Source: Brevibacillus brevis (GTDB lineage: Bacteria; Bacillota; Bacilli; Brevibacillales; Brevibacillaceae). From it: a DNA stretch of 64,000 nt. Position numbers and translations under genes: made by a program. This document shows, piece by piece, positions 33,880 through 41,322 of the stretch. Where the stretch lies: positions 1,218,501 to 1,282,500 of the forward strand of contig NZ_LR134338.1 of assembly GCF_900637055.1 (NCBI RefSeq), read 5' to 3'. Position 1 is the stretch's first letter; every line of letters begins with the position of its first letter. The notes under the pieces were generated by a model. The model made no database searches, was not told where the DNA came from, and saw only the letters and a list, made by a program, of their open reading frames with translations.

Positions 33880-34391
33880 AACGACAGTTAAAGCTCGCAA
33901 CAAAAATTAAGCGACTTATCCCCAAAGGGAAAAAAGTTTTGTTCGTGTGCGTTGGTACAGATAGATCAACAGGTGATTCTCTTGGTCCGCTGGTTGGTAC
34001 TGCATTGAAAAAACTCAAATTTGACGTGTTGGGAACACTGGACGAGCCTGTGCATGCAATGAATATTGCCGAAACACTTACTCAAATCGAGAAGAACTAT
34101 CCGAACCATTTTGTTATTGCAGTAGATGCAAGCCTTGGGGATTTCAAAAATGTGGGCGATATTGAAGTAGCCTGCGGTGCCCTGAAACCAGGTGAAGGTG
34201 TAGGGAAGGAGCTACCAACTGTCGGTGACGCACACATATACGGAATCGTTAATGTCGGAGGATTCATGGAATATTTTGTCCTTCAAAACACGCGGCTTTC
34301 ATTCGTAATGAAAATGGCCTCTCAAATAGCAGATGCTTGCCATAAGGCAATAAGAGGAAAGGGACGTGGACGTGTGAGGAAAGGAACATAA
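33861..34391 (+). CDS. YyaC-like spore protease family protein
   Basis: 176 aa. Core matches the YyaC family: FVCVGTDRSTGDSLGPLVGT, then AVDASLGDFKNVGDI and GVGKELPTVGDAHIYGIVNVGGFMEYF. YyaC is made in sporulating Bacillales and is related to HybD-type maturation proteases; activity is not proven. A phage copy is unusual. The frame may begin at GTG 33861 or at the ATG at 33870; neither has an ideal site. Confidence 0.85.
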   Translation: MQRMPIKRQLKLATKIKRLIPKGKKVLFVCVGTDRSTGDSLGPLVGTALKKLKFDVLGTLDEPVHAMNIAETLTQIEKNYPNHFVIAVDASLGDFKNVGDIEVACGALKPGEGVGKELPTVGDAHIYGIVNVGGFMEYFVLQNTRLSFVMKMASQIADACHKAIRGKGRGRVRKGT

Positions 34392-34401
34392 ATTGAGCCA
34401 A

Positions 34402-34485
34402 CGCGGGCTTCGGCCCTGCGTGCAGCTGATAGGAATTTGTCGGTTGCACGGAGGTTCGAACCTCCAAGTAATACATAGCGGGGCC
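34402..34485 (+). ncRNA. Candidate structured RNA with alternative helices
   Basis: P1 GGCCCTGC (34412-34419) pairs with GCGGGGCC (34478-34485); P2 GTGCAGCTGA (34420-34429) with TCGGTTGCAC (34440-34449); P3 GGAGG/CCTCC around TTCGAA (34450-34465). A competing hairpin GGGC-TTCG-GCCC uses the 5' strand of P1. It lies 86 bases before the start of the next gene. Possibly a switch or a leader element; class not recognised, and it is not a tRNA. Confidence 0.5.
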
Positions 34486-34570
34486 ATCGGGATCAGTCAG
34501 AGGAGCTGTACGGCTGGCAGAGAGGTTGGGCTGCTGGCGGCCTCGCAAAAAAGAGAAAGGAGGAGAAAGA

Positions 34571-34927
34571 ATGTTCAAATTGGACGATTTTGCGAATGGT
34601 GCTCTCACAGAAAAATTCAACATGGAGGCGCAAAGGGTTTTGGAAAACATTGCTGATCCGAATACAGACCCAAAGAAAGCGCGAACCATCACCATGACAA
34701 TCACGCTCAAAGCAGATGATAACCGTGAACTGGCTATGGTTGATATCAACACGAAAGCTTCACTTGCTCCATCAAAAGGCGTACAAACCAAAATCATCAT
34801 GGGACGTGACAGACAGGGGAAGGTTGAGGCTGCCGAATTGAAATCAGGGGCAGTTGGTCAAACGTACATCACGGAAGAAGGCGATGTTGCAGACGACAAG
34901 GGTAACAAAGTTGTGCAATTCAAATAA
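34571..34927 (+). CDS. Phage protein of the 'replication terminator' annotation group
   Basis: 118 aa; ATG after AAAGGAGGAGAAAGA. MEAQRVLENIADPNTDPKKA and KARTITMTITLKADDNREL, then VGQTYITEEGDVADDKGNKV, match a small family common in Brevibacillus/Paenibacillus phages and often labelled replication terminator protein. That label is not supported by a visible motif, so I treat function as unknown. Confidence 0.7.
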   Translation: MFKLDDFANGALTEKFNMEAQRVLENIADPNTDPKKARTITMTITLKADDNRELAMVDINTKASLAPSKGVQTKIIMGRDRQGKVEAAELKSGAVGQTYITEEGDVADDKGNKVVQFK

Positions 34928-34942
34928 TCGGGAGGGATATTT

Positions 34943-35653
34943 GTGTTAAAAGAAGCCTTGCAATATTTGATTGGTCTTGGTAATACAGAAGTTTTTACTA
35001 CTCGAACAGGTCAAGAGTTCGCTTCTCAACCAATTCACTTGATAAAGAATCCAACACCAGAAGCATTAGTTGTTCGGAATCTGTCAGGACTTGTTGATTA
35101 TTTGATTCACAACTTTGATGACCAGCCTCCAGTCCTTGTCCATGTAGCTAGTCCAACAATGGTCGATGTTTTCAGTTCTTACAACCAGGATTTCAACAGA
35201 AATCATTTGATTCAGGCAAAAGCACTCCTTCCTAGGATAACTTTCGGACAATTTATGGATGCGGAATCTTTCAATATTCTTTTGCAAAGTTGCTTTGTTC
35301 CTAATGATGCTCGGGCCATCGTGCTAAAAGTAATTGGCAACTTAAAGGAAGAGACGGTATCCAATGTCGGGGATGACGGAGTTTCACAACAGGTGACAGC
35401 AAAGACGGGCGTAGCAACGGTCGAAAATATCGTTGTTCCTAATCCAGTTTCTTTGAAGCCGTTCCGGACATTTGTAGAAATCGAGCAGCCCGAAAGCGAA
35501 TTCGTTTTCCGCATGAAGTCTGGGCCATCCGCTGCTCTGTTTGAAGCAGATGGGGGAGCATGGGAACTGACTGCGATTGCCAGAATCAAGGAGTATCTGC
35601 AAGGTGCGCTTGAGGAAGAAATCAACAGTGGGAAAGTTACTATTATCGCTTAG
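34943..35653 (+). CDS. Uncharacterised phage early protein (DUF2303-like?)
   Basis: 236 aa, GTG start after GGGAGGGATATTT. A helical-beta sequence (EALVVRNLSGLVDYLIHNFD, ARAIVLKVIGNLKEE, FRMKSGPSAALFEADGG) of the type seen next to phage recombination genes. No catalytic motif. Resemblance to DUF2303/YfdQ is a guess from length and context. Confidence 0.6.
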   Translation: MLKEALQYLIGLGNTEVFTTRTGQEFASQPIHLIKNPTPEALVVRNLSGLVDYLIHNFDDQPPVLVHVASPTMVDVFSSYNQDFNRNHLIQAKALLPRITFGQFMDAESFNILLQSCFVPNDARAIVLKVIGNLKEETVSNVGDDGVSQQVTAKTGVATVENIVVPNPVSLKPFRTFVEIEQPESEFVFRMKSGPSAALFEADGGAWELTAIARIKEYLQGALEEEINSGKVTIIA

Positions 35654-35668
35654 TTATCCAAACAGAAA

Positions 35669-35692
35669 AGGACTCCGCTGCAACGGAGTCCT
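35669..35692. other. Perfect hairpin without T tail
   Basis: AGGACTCCG / CGGAGTCCT around CTGCAA between two early genes. Perhaps an RNA processing or weak termination site. Confidence 0.45.
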
Positions 35693-35748
35693 AAGTACAA
35701 CTATGGTTGGCTTCATGCTACCACAGATGACGCCAGGAGGGAAGAACA

Positions 35749-35937
35749 TTGCTTTGTATGAAGGGCGATGAAGTCAAGATGAAGTCCGGCGAAATAGGCA
35801 TCGTAACCGATACATGGGGGATTGCCCGGGATTGGTGCAAAGTGAAGGCAAATGACGGGCAAATCATTATTACCATGACAGAAAATATTGAATCAATCCT
35901 CAAACATAACCGAGAGAAATCGAGGAGGAAGCCATGA
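35749..35937 (+). CDS. Small phage protein
   Basis: 62 aa beginning at TTG with AGGAGGG 7 bases upstream; ATG at 35758 is too far. KMKSGEIGIVTDTWG and DWCKVKANDGQIIIT suggest a small beta barrel (KOW-like). It overlaps the ATPase gene by four bases. Confidence 0.6.
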   Translation: MLCMKGDEVKMKSGEIGIVTDTWGIARDWCKVKANDGQIIITMTENIESILKHNREKSRRKP

Positions 35938-37244
35938 TAAAAATTAGCAAGCTCGAAATCGAAAACGTCAAGCGTGTCAAGGCAGTCAAAATCGAGCCGA
36001 CAAGCTCGGAATTGACGGTGGTTGGTGGGAAGAACGGTCAAGGTAAGACGAGCGTGTTGGATTCCATTGCTTGGGCATTGGGCGGTAATAAGTATCGCCC
36101 TTCCCAGCCCGACCGTGAAGGGTCGGTTGTTCCTCCATATCTCCATCTCGTCCTGTCCAATGGTCTGATCGTTGAGCGTAAAGGTAAAAACTCCGACTTA
36201 AAAGTCATCGATCCGAACGGCCAGAAAGGCGGTCAGCAGCTGCTTGATAGTTTTGTCGAAGAGCTGGCAATCGATTTACCGAAATTCATGAATTCCACGA
36301 GCAAGGAAAAGGCAAATATCCTGCTCCGCATTATCGGTGTTGGTGACAAGCTTCATGAGCTGGAAACCAAGGAAAAGGAAATTTACAACCAGCGCCATAC
36401 CATCGGTCAGATTGCTGATCAGAAAGCCAAATTTGCCAAGGAACAACCGTATTTTCCAGACGCACCGAAAGAACCGATTTCTGCGTCCGAGCTGATCCGC
36501 CAGCAACAAGAAATTCTTGCCCGAAACGGCGAGAATCAGCGCAAGCGGCAACAATTGAATTACTTAGAAACAGAGCGCGAGGCAAAGGGAAAAGAAATTG
36601 CGCGATTGGAAACAGAATTGCTAAAGCTCAAGGAAGAGTATATGAAAATAGGCGAAGATTTGGCGATTGCCCGAAAAGACGCGCTTGACCTACGCGACGA
36701 ATCGACCGCGGAATTGGAAGCCAATATTCAGCAAATCGACGAGATCAACCGCAAGGTCAGAGCTAACCTGGACAAGGACAAGGCCGAAACGGATGCAAAC
36801 GACTACCGCGTACAATACGAGGCATTGACAGGCAATATCACAGCGATCCGTCAGCAAAAGACAGACTTGTTGACGAATGCGAATTTGCCGCTGCCTGGGC
36901 TGTCCGTTGAGGATGGAGAGCTGACCTATAACGGGCAGAAGTGGGACAACATGAGCGGCGCTGAGCAATTGAGGGTAGCCACCGCGATTGTACGCAGGCT
37001 CAAGCCAAATTGCGGATTTATCTTGTTGGACAAGCTTGAGCAAATGGATCTGGAGACTTTGAACGAATTCGGTCGTTGGCTGGAGCAGGAAGGGCTGCAG
37101 GCAATTGCAACACGCGTCAGCACTGGCGATGAGTGCTCGATCATCATCGAAGACGGGTACGTTGCAGGGCAGGAAGGCGTTCAGTTGCAACAGCAGCCAG
37201 GAGCGATCGATCCGGCCCCAACATGGAAAGCAGGTGAATTTTAA
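35934..37244 (+). CDS. SMC/RecF-like AAA ATPase
   Basis: 436 aa. Walker A GGKNGQGKTS at residues 32-41, long central coiled coil (about 180-310, rich in E/K/R/Q), and C-terminal NMSGAEQLRVATAIV with Walker B FILLDKLEQMD. A compact SbcC/RecN-like ATPase of phage recombination modules, acting on DNA ends with the annealing genes downstream. The previous and next genes overlap it, so the block is one operon. Confidence 0.85.
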   Translation: MIKISKLEIENVKRVKAVKIEPTSSELTVVGGKNGQGKTSVLDSIAWALGGNKYRPSQPDREGSVVPPYLHLVLSNGLIVERKGKNSDLKVIDPNGQKGGQQLLDSFVEELAIDLPKFMNSTSKEKANILLRIIGVGDKLHELETKEKEIYNQRHTIGQIADQKAKFAKEQPYFPDAPKEPISASELIRQQQEILARNGENQRKRQQLNYLETEREAKGKEIARLETELLKLKEEYMKIGEDLAIARKDALDLRDESTAELEANIQQIDEINRKVRANLDKDKAETDANDYRVQYEALTGNITAIRQQKTDLLTNANLPLPGLSVEDGELTYNGQKWDNMSGAEQLRVATAIVRRLKPNCGFILLDKLEQMDLETLNEFGRWLEQEGLQAIATRVSTGDECSIIIEDGYVAGQEGVQLQQQPGAIDPAPTWKAGEF

Positions 37245-38386
37245 TGCAAGTCATCAGTGGAAAGGTAGAAAAGGCCAAGAAGGTGGTAATTTATGGGCCG
37301 GAGGGTATCGGGAAATCCTCACTGGCGGCCATGTTCCCAAAGCCCATCTTCATTGATACAGAAGGATCGACGACGGAACTTGATGTTAACCGTCTGCCCA
37401 AGCCGTCAAGCTGGGAGATGATCAACCAACAAGTTAGATGGGTTATGACACAAATTGGGAGATATGAAACGCTCATAATCGATACGGTCGATTGGGCCGA
37501 AATGCTGTGCGTGGAATGCATTTGTGCCAAGCATCAGAAGAATGGCGTTGAGGACTTCGGCTATGGCAAAGGTTACATCTACGTAGCGGAGGAATTAGGT
37601 CGCTTTTTGAACCTTCTCAGCGACGTAATCGAAGCCGGTATTCATGTCGTGCTGACTGCTCACTCACAGATCATCAAGTTTGAGCAGCCGGACGAGATGG
37701 GAGCTTATGACCGTTACCAGCTCAAGCTTGGACCAAAAACTGGTTCGAGAACGGCAGCACTCGTCAAGGAATGGGCTGATATGGTCCTGTTCATTAATTA
37801 CAAAACGTTCTCTGTTGCTACGGACAAGGAGGGCAAGAAGAACAAGGGGCAAGGCGGAGCACGCACGGTCTATGCCACGCATCATCCAGCGTGGGATGCG
37901 AAAAACCGTCACGGGCTACCGGACGAATTCCCACTGGACTACTCCTATATTGCCCACATCTTCAATGGTTCCACAAAAGTTACAACAAGTACACCACCTC
38001 AACCAGTACAGCGTAGTGCCAAGGAAATAGAGTATGACCTTGTAAATGGTTTACGGAACGCTATTTTAGATGAACAGAAACAGCAGCAAGCTTGGGGCCA
38101 GATGACCGGGGAGCAGCAGATGGCACAGGAGCAACAACCTTCTGCCGAGGATGCATTGAAACCGCACATCCCTAGTAATATTCCACCTTCATTGCGCGAC
38201 CTGATGGTTCAACATCAGGTGTCAGAAAACGAGATTCAGATCGTGGTGAGCAAAAGAGGATACTATCCGATGGATACACCGATTGCGAATTATGATCTTG
38301 GTTTTGTTGAAGGCGTTCTTGTGGGTGCGTGGCAGCAAGTACTCCAAATGATTCAAGATACCAGAAATGATTTGCCATTTAATTAA
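37244..38386 (+). CDS. Sak4-like single-strand annealing ATPase
   Basis: 380 aa. RecA-fold core with Walker A YGPEGIGKSSLA, acidic FIDTEGSTTELDV, Walker B TLIIDTVDWAE and LTAHSQIIKFEQPD, as in the phage Sak4 / AAA_24 proteins that work with a single-stranded DNA-binding partner. The C-terminal third is Gln-rich, then a helical domain. The start overlaps the ATPase stop. A DUF669 protein follows, its usual neighbour. Confidence 0.85.
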   Translation: MQVISGKVEKAKKVVIYGPEGIGKSSLAAMFPKPIFIDTEGSTTELDVNRLPKPSSWEMINQQVRWVMTQIGRYETLIIDTVDWAEMLCVECICAKHQKNGVEDFGYGKGYIYVAEELGRFLNLLSDVIEAGIHVVLTAHSQIIKFEQPDEMGAYDRYQLKLGPKTGSRTAALVKEWADMVLFINYKTFSVATDKEGKKNKGQGGARTVYATHHPAWDAKNRHGLPDEFPLDYSYIAHIFNGSTKVTTSTPPQPVQRSAKEIEYDLVNGLRNAILDEQKQQQAWGQMTGEQQMAQEQQPSAEDALKPHIPSNIPPSLRDLMVQHQVSENEIQIVVSKRGYYPMDTPIANYDLGFVEGVLVGAWQQVLQMIQDTRNDLPFN

Positions 38387-38404
38387 CAGCGGGAGGAATT
38401 ACAC

Positions 38405-38989
38405 ATGACCCAAATGGATAGAGAACTTGGATGGGATGACGAGATTCAGAAGGACGGCGGGGAATTTATTGTCCTGCCTGACGGTGATTACAACTTTACA
38501 GTTACGAAATTTGAGCGCGGTCGGTTCGGGGGCAGCGAGAAAATGCCGCCATGCAATCAGGCGAAACTGGAACTAAAGATCCATTCTCCCGAACATGGTG
38601 ACGTTGTTGTATTCCATAATTTGTTCTTGCATACGAAAACCGAAGGGTTGTTGTCCAATTTCTTTGCCGGTATCGGCCAAAAGAAGAAGGGCGAAAAGCT
38701 ACGTATGAACTGGAACGCGGTTGTAGGCTCTAAAGGCCGACTGAAATTGGAGATCAATCGATTCAAAAATAGCAAAGGCGAGGAGCGGACTAATAACCAG
38801 GTAAAGTCCTTTTATCCATATGAGGAGGTATTCGGACAGCAGCAACAACAGCCAACGCAACCGCAATACCAGCAACAAAATCAGTATCAACAGCAACAAC
38901 AATATCAGCAACAACAACAGCAGTATCAAGCACCGTTTCCGACAGGCGGACAGCAGCAAGGTGGCGGATTTACTCCTGGCCAGTTTTAG
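38405..38989 (+). CDS. DUF669 single-strand DNA-binding-like protein with poly-Gln tail
   Basis: 194 aa. Residues 1-140 are DUF669 (LPDGDYNFTVTKFERGRF, HNLFLHTKTEGLLSNFFAGIG), a presumed single-stranded DNA-binding partner of Sak4. Residues about 145-180 are a low-complexity Q/Y/P tract, and the end is GGGFTPGQF, like the flexible acidic or glycine tails of SSB. ATG after GGGAGGAATTACAC. Confidence 0.8.
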   Translation: MTQMDRELGWDDEIQKDGGEFIVLPDGDYNFTVTKFERGRFGGSEKMPPCNQAKLELKIHSPEHGDVVVFHNLFLHTKTEGLLSNFFAGIGQKKKGEKLRMNWNAVVGSKGRLKLEINRFKNSKGEERTNNQVKSFYPYEEVFGQQQQQPTQPQYQQQNQYQQQQQYQQQQQQYQAPFPTGGQQQGGGFTPGQF

Positions 38990-38998
38990 GAGGGGCGT

Positions 38999-39223
38999 AT
39001 GTCTGAAACAGTATTGATTCAAGACGAACGCTTTACTTGCATTGGTAAGCCTGCATATGGGCTTTTCAAAAAGTGGCGGGATTTACCAGGGTGCGGACTA
39101 AAGTGGGAACATGACACGCCAGATGGGAAATGCCCGGTATGCCGTGGGAACTTAATTCCGACGTCGATGGTTGGGCCGCAGCACCGTATTTCTGGCGGGA
39201 ACGTGGAGGTAATGAAACGATGA
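38999..39223 (+). CDS. Small Cys-containing phage protein
   Basis: 74 aa; ATG after GGAGGGGCGT. Cys at FTCIG, GCG, and CPVC suggest a zinc knuckle. It overlaps the helicase gene by four bases. No family recognised. Confidence 0.55.
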   Translation: MSETVLIQDERFTCIGKPAYGLFKKWRDLPGCGLKWEHDTPDGKCPVCRGNLIPTSMVGPQHRISGGNVEVMKR

Positions 39224-40800
39224 ATTTACGACCTTACCAACAGGAGGCGCGGGATTCCATTCAATCTGAATGGGAAAACGGCGTGAAAAGAACGCTTTTG
39301 GTCCTTCCGACTGGTTGCGGCAAGACAATCGTGTTTTCGAAGGTCATCGAAGATCGGGTAAGGCTGGGCGAGCGCGTGCTCGTCCTGGCCCACCGAGGCG
39401 AGCTGCTAGATCAGGCAGCTGACAAGCTTGAAAAATCTACTGGTCTGAAATGTGCTAGGGAACAAGCCGAGGAAACGTCAGTCGGAAGTTGGTTCCGTGT
39501 TGTGGTTGGCAGCGTGCAAACAATGATGCGTGAAAAGCGCCTGGAAAAGTTTGATCGTCAATTCTTCGACTCGATCATCATTGACGAAGCACATCATTGC
39601 TTATCAGAGAGCTATCAACGTGTTCTGAAATATTTCGATTCAGCAAATGTCTTAGGCGTGACTGCTACACCGGACCGTGGAGACATGCGCAATCTCGGAA
39701 GCTATTTCCAGAGCTTGGCCTATGAATACACGCTGCCGAAGGCTATCAAGGGTGGGTATCTCAGCCCGATCAAGGCTATGACTATCCCTTTACAACTGGA
39801 CTTAACAGCAGTTGGTCAGCAGGCTGGTGACTTCAAATCAAGCGACTTGGGAACAGCCCTGGACCCGTATCTGGAATCGATAGCGGCGGAAATGTGGCGA
39901 GTGGCGCAGGACAGAAAAATTGTGGTATTCCTTCCGTTGGTGAAAACAAGTCAAAAATTTGCCAATATTTTGAATTCGTTTGGATTCAAGGCTGCAGAGG
40001 TAAACGGCGATTCACAAGATCGAGCGCAAATTTTGGAAGACTTTGATCGGGACAAATATAACGTCCTATGCAACTCCATGCTGCTAACAGAGGGCTGGGA
40101 CTGCCCAAGCGTTGATTGTGTCGTTGTCTTGCGGCCAACAAAAGTTCGCAGCTTATACAGCCAGATGGTCGGGCGCGGTACCCGACTACATCCTGGAAAA
40201 ACTGATTTATTGTTGTTGGATTTCCTGTGGCATACCGAGCGGCACGAGCTCTGCCATCCAGCGCATTTAATTGCTGAGAATGAGGAAATCGCCAAGGCCA
40301 TGACCAAACAGATTGAGGAAGCCGGAATTGCGCTCGATCTGGAAGATGTCGAAAAGCAAGCTGTGGAAGATGTGATTGCGCAGCGTGAGGAAGCTCTCGC
40401 CAAGCAACTTGAAGAAATGAAGAAACGGAAGCGCAAACTGGTCGATCCATTGCAATTTGAAATGAGTATCCAAGCGGAGGATCTAGCTAGTTATGTTCCA
40501 TCGTTTGGCTGGGAAATGGCACCGCCGAGTGATCAGCAAATCAAGACGCTGGAGAAGTTGGGCATTTTGCCAGATGACATCCATAACGCCGGTAAAGCTA
40601 CGAAGCTGCTGGAGCGCTTGGACAAACGGCGTGAGGAAGGGTTGACCACGCCGAAGCAAATCCGGTTCCTGGAGCAACGAGGATTCGAGCATGTTGGCAC
40701 TTGGTCATTCGACAATGCAAAGCGTCTGATCGATCGTATCGCAGCTAATGGATGGCGTTTGCCGGACGGCATAAATCCCAAAGAGTACCGTGGGGAGTAG
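39220..40800 (+). CDS. DEAD/DEAH-box (SF2) helicase
   Basis: 526 aa. Motif I LPTGCGKTIVF, motif II IIIDEAHH, TATPDRGD (motif III), and C-terminal MVGRGTRLHPGK (motif VI). An ATP-dependent DNA or RNA helicase of the phage replication/recombination block. The frame upstream of 39220 overlaps the previous gene and has no site; here GGAGG precedes ATG. Confidence 0.9.
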   Translation: MNLRPYQQEARDSIQSEWENGVKRTLLVLPTGCGKTIVFSKVIEDRVRLGERVLVLAHRGELLDQAADKLEKSTGLKCAREQAEETSVGSWFRVVVGSVQTMMREKRLEKFDRQFFDSIIIDEAHHCLSESYQRVLKYFDSANVLGVTATPDRGDMRNLGSYFQSLAYEYTLPKAIKGGYLSPIKAMTIPLQLDLTAVGQQAGDFKSSDLGTALDPYLESIAAEMWRVAQDRKIVVFLPLVKTSQKFANILNSFGFKAAEVNGDSQDRAQILEDFDRDKYNVLCNSMLLTEGWDCPSVDCVVVLRPTKVRSLYSQMVGRGTRLHPGKTDLLLLDFLWHTERHELCHPAHLIAENEEIAKAMTKQIEEAGIALDLEDVEKQAVEDVIAQREEALAKQLEEMKKRKRKLVDPLQFEMSIQAEDLASYVPSFGWEMAPPSDQQIKTLEKLGILPDDIHNAGKATKLLERLDKRREEGLTTPKQIRFLEQRGFEHVGTWSFDNAKRLIDRIAANGWRLPDGINPKEYRGE

Positions 40801-40816
40801 ACAAGAGGAGGATAAT

Positions 40817-41206
40817 ATGAACGCTCTTAAATCTGTTCAATTGATGCGCAAGTATGCAAATTGTAAGGAATGCGGTAACGACAAAGTTGGTAATGGTGAA
40901 GGGACTTTGCTCATTGAAGACGATATTTTCAAACGCAGTTGCAAATGCGGATGGAGTATTGAAGTGGATGAAAATGATAAGCCTTTGCTAAATCTGACCA
41001 TAGCAGCCTGGGCGACTATTGGGCCAAGAAAGATTTACGAGATTCATGATAAAGATGATAGATTCTTCGGTTATGTCAGTGTTAATGAATTGCAGAAAAT
41101 GGGCTACGTAAAGCGTATCGATCATTGCAAAAAGGCGGAGGAGTTTTTCAATACTCCTGATGGATTGGACTGGGTTAAGAAAAATAGATTTTTCAATGTG
41201 CAATAA
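40817..41206 (+). CDS. DUF3797 zinc-binding phage protein
   Basis: 129 aa; ATG after GAGGAGGATAAT. MRKYANCKECGNDKVGNGEGTLL and CKCGWSIEVDEND give a zinc-ribbon opening typical of DUF3797, a family found in Bacillales phages. Function unknown. Confidence 0.75.
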   Translation: MNALKSVQLMRKYANCKECGNDKVGNGEGTLLIEDDIFKRSCKCGWSIEVDENDKPLLNLTIAAWATIGPRKIYEIHDKDDRFFGYVSVNELQKMGYVKRIDHCKKAEEFFNTPDGLDWVKKNRFFNVQ

Positions 41207-41211
41207 ACGCT

Positions 41212-41307
41212 ATGAATTATAGGGTTCAGTTCTACAAAGGCATACGGCTAGAGCTAGCCGGGTACACCGAAGCAATACCCGGAATAAAAAGGCGTTCGAT
41301 TCAGTGA
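41212..41307 (+). CDS. Possible 31-aa peptide before the methyltransferase
   Basis: A short frame beginning NYRVQFYKGIRLELAG without a clear ribosome site. The same stretch holds a palindrome CGGCTAGAGCTAGCCG, so it may instead be untranslated. Confidence 0.25.
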   Translation: MNYRVQFYKGIRLELAGYTEAIPGIKRRSIQ

Positions 41308-41322
41308 TGGGGGAGTAATAGG

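Noticed and set aside
34440..34486. Possible tRNA suggested by GGTTCGAACC
   Set aside because: The loop between GGAGG and CCTCC has six bases, there is no anticodon arm or D arm in the right place, and the acceptor-like pairing encloses the wrong order.
34393..34656. 87-codon frame starting with TTG
   Set aside because: Covers the structured RNA and overlaps the real gene at 34571; no ribosome site.
38840..38940. Q-codon run as frameshift or microsatellite damage
   Set aside because: The frame stays open and ends in a normal SSB-like tail, so it is a genuine low-complexity segment.
38699..39022. Leu-rich minus-strand frame resembling a membrane protein
   Set aside because: It is the antisense of the Gln-rich tract in the DUF669 gene.
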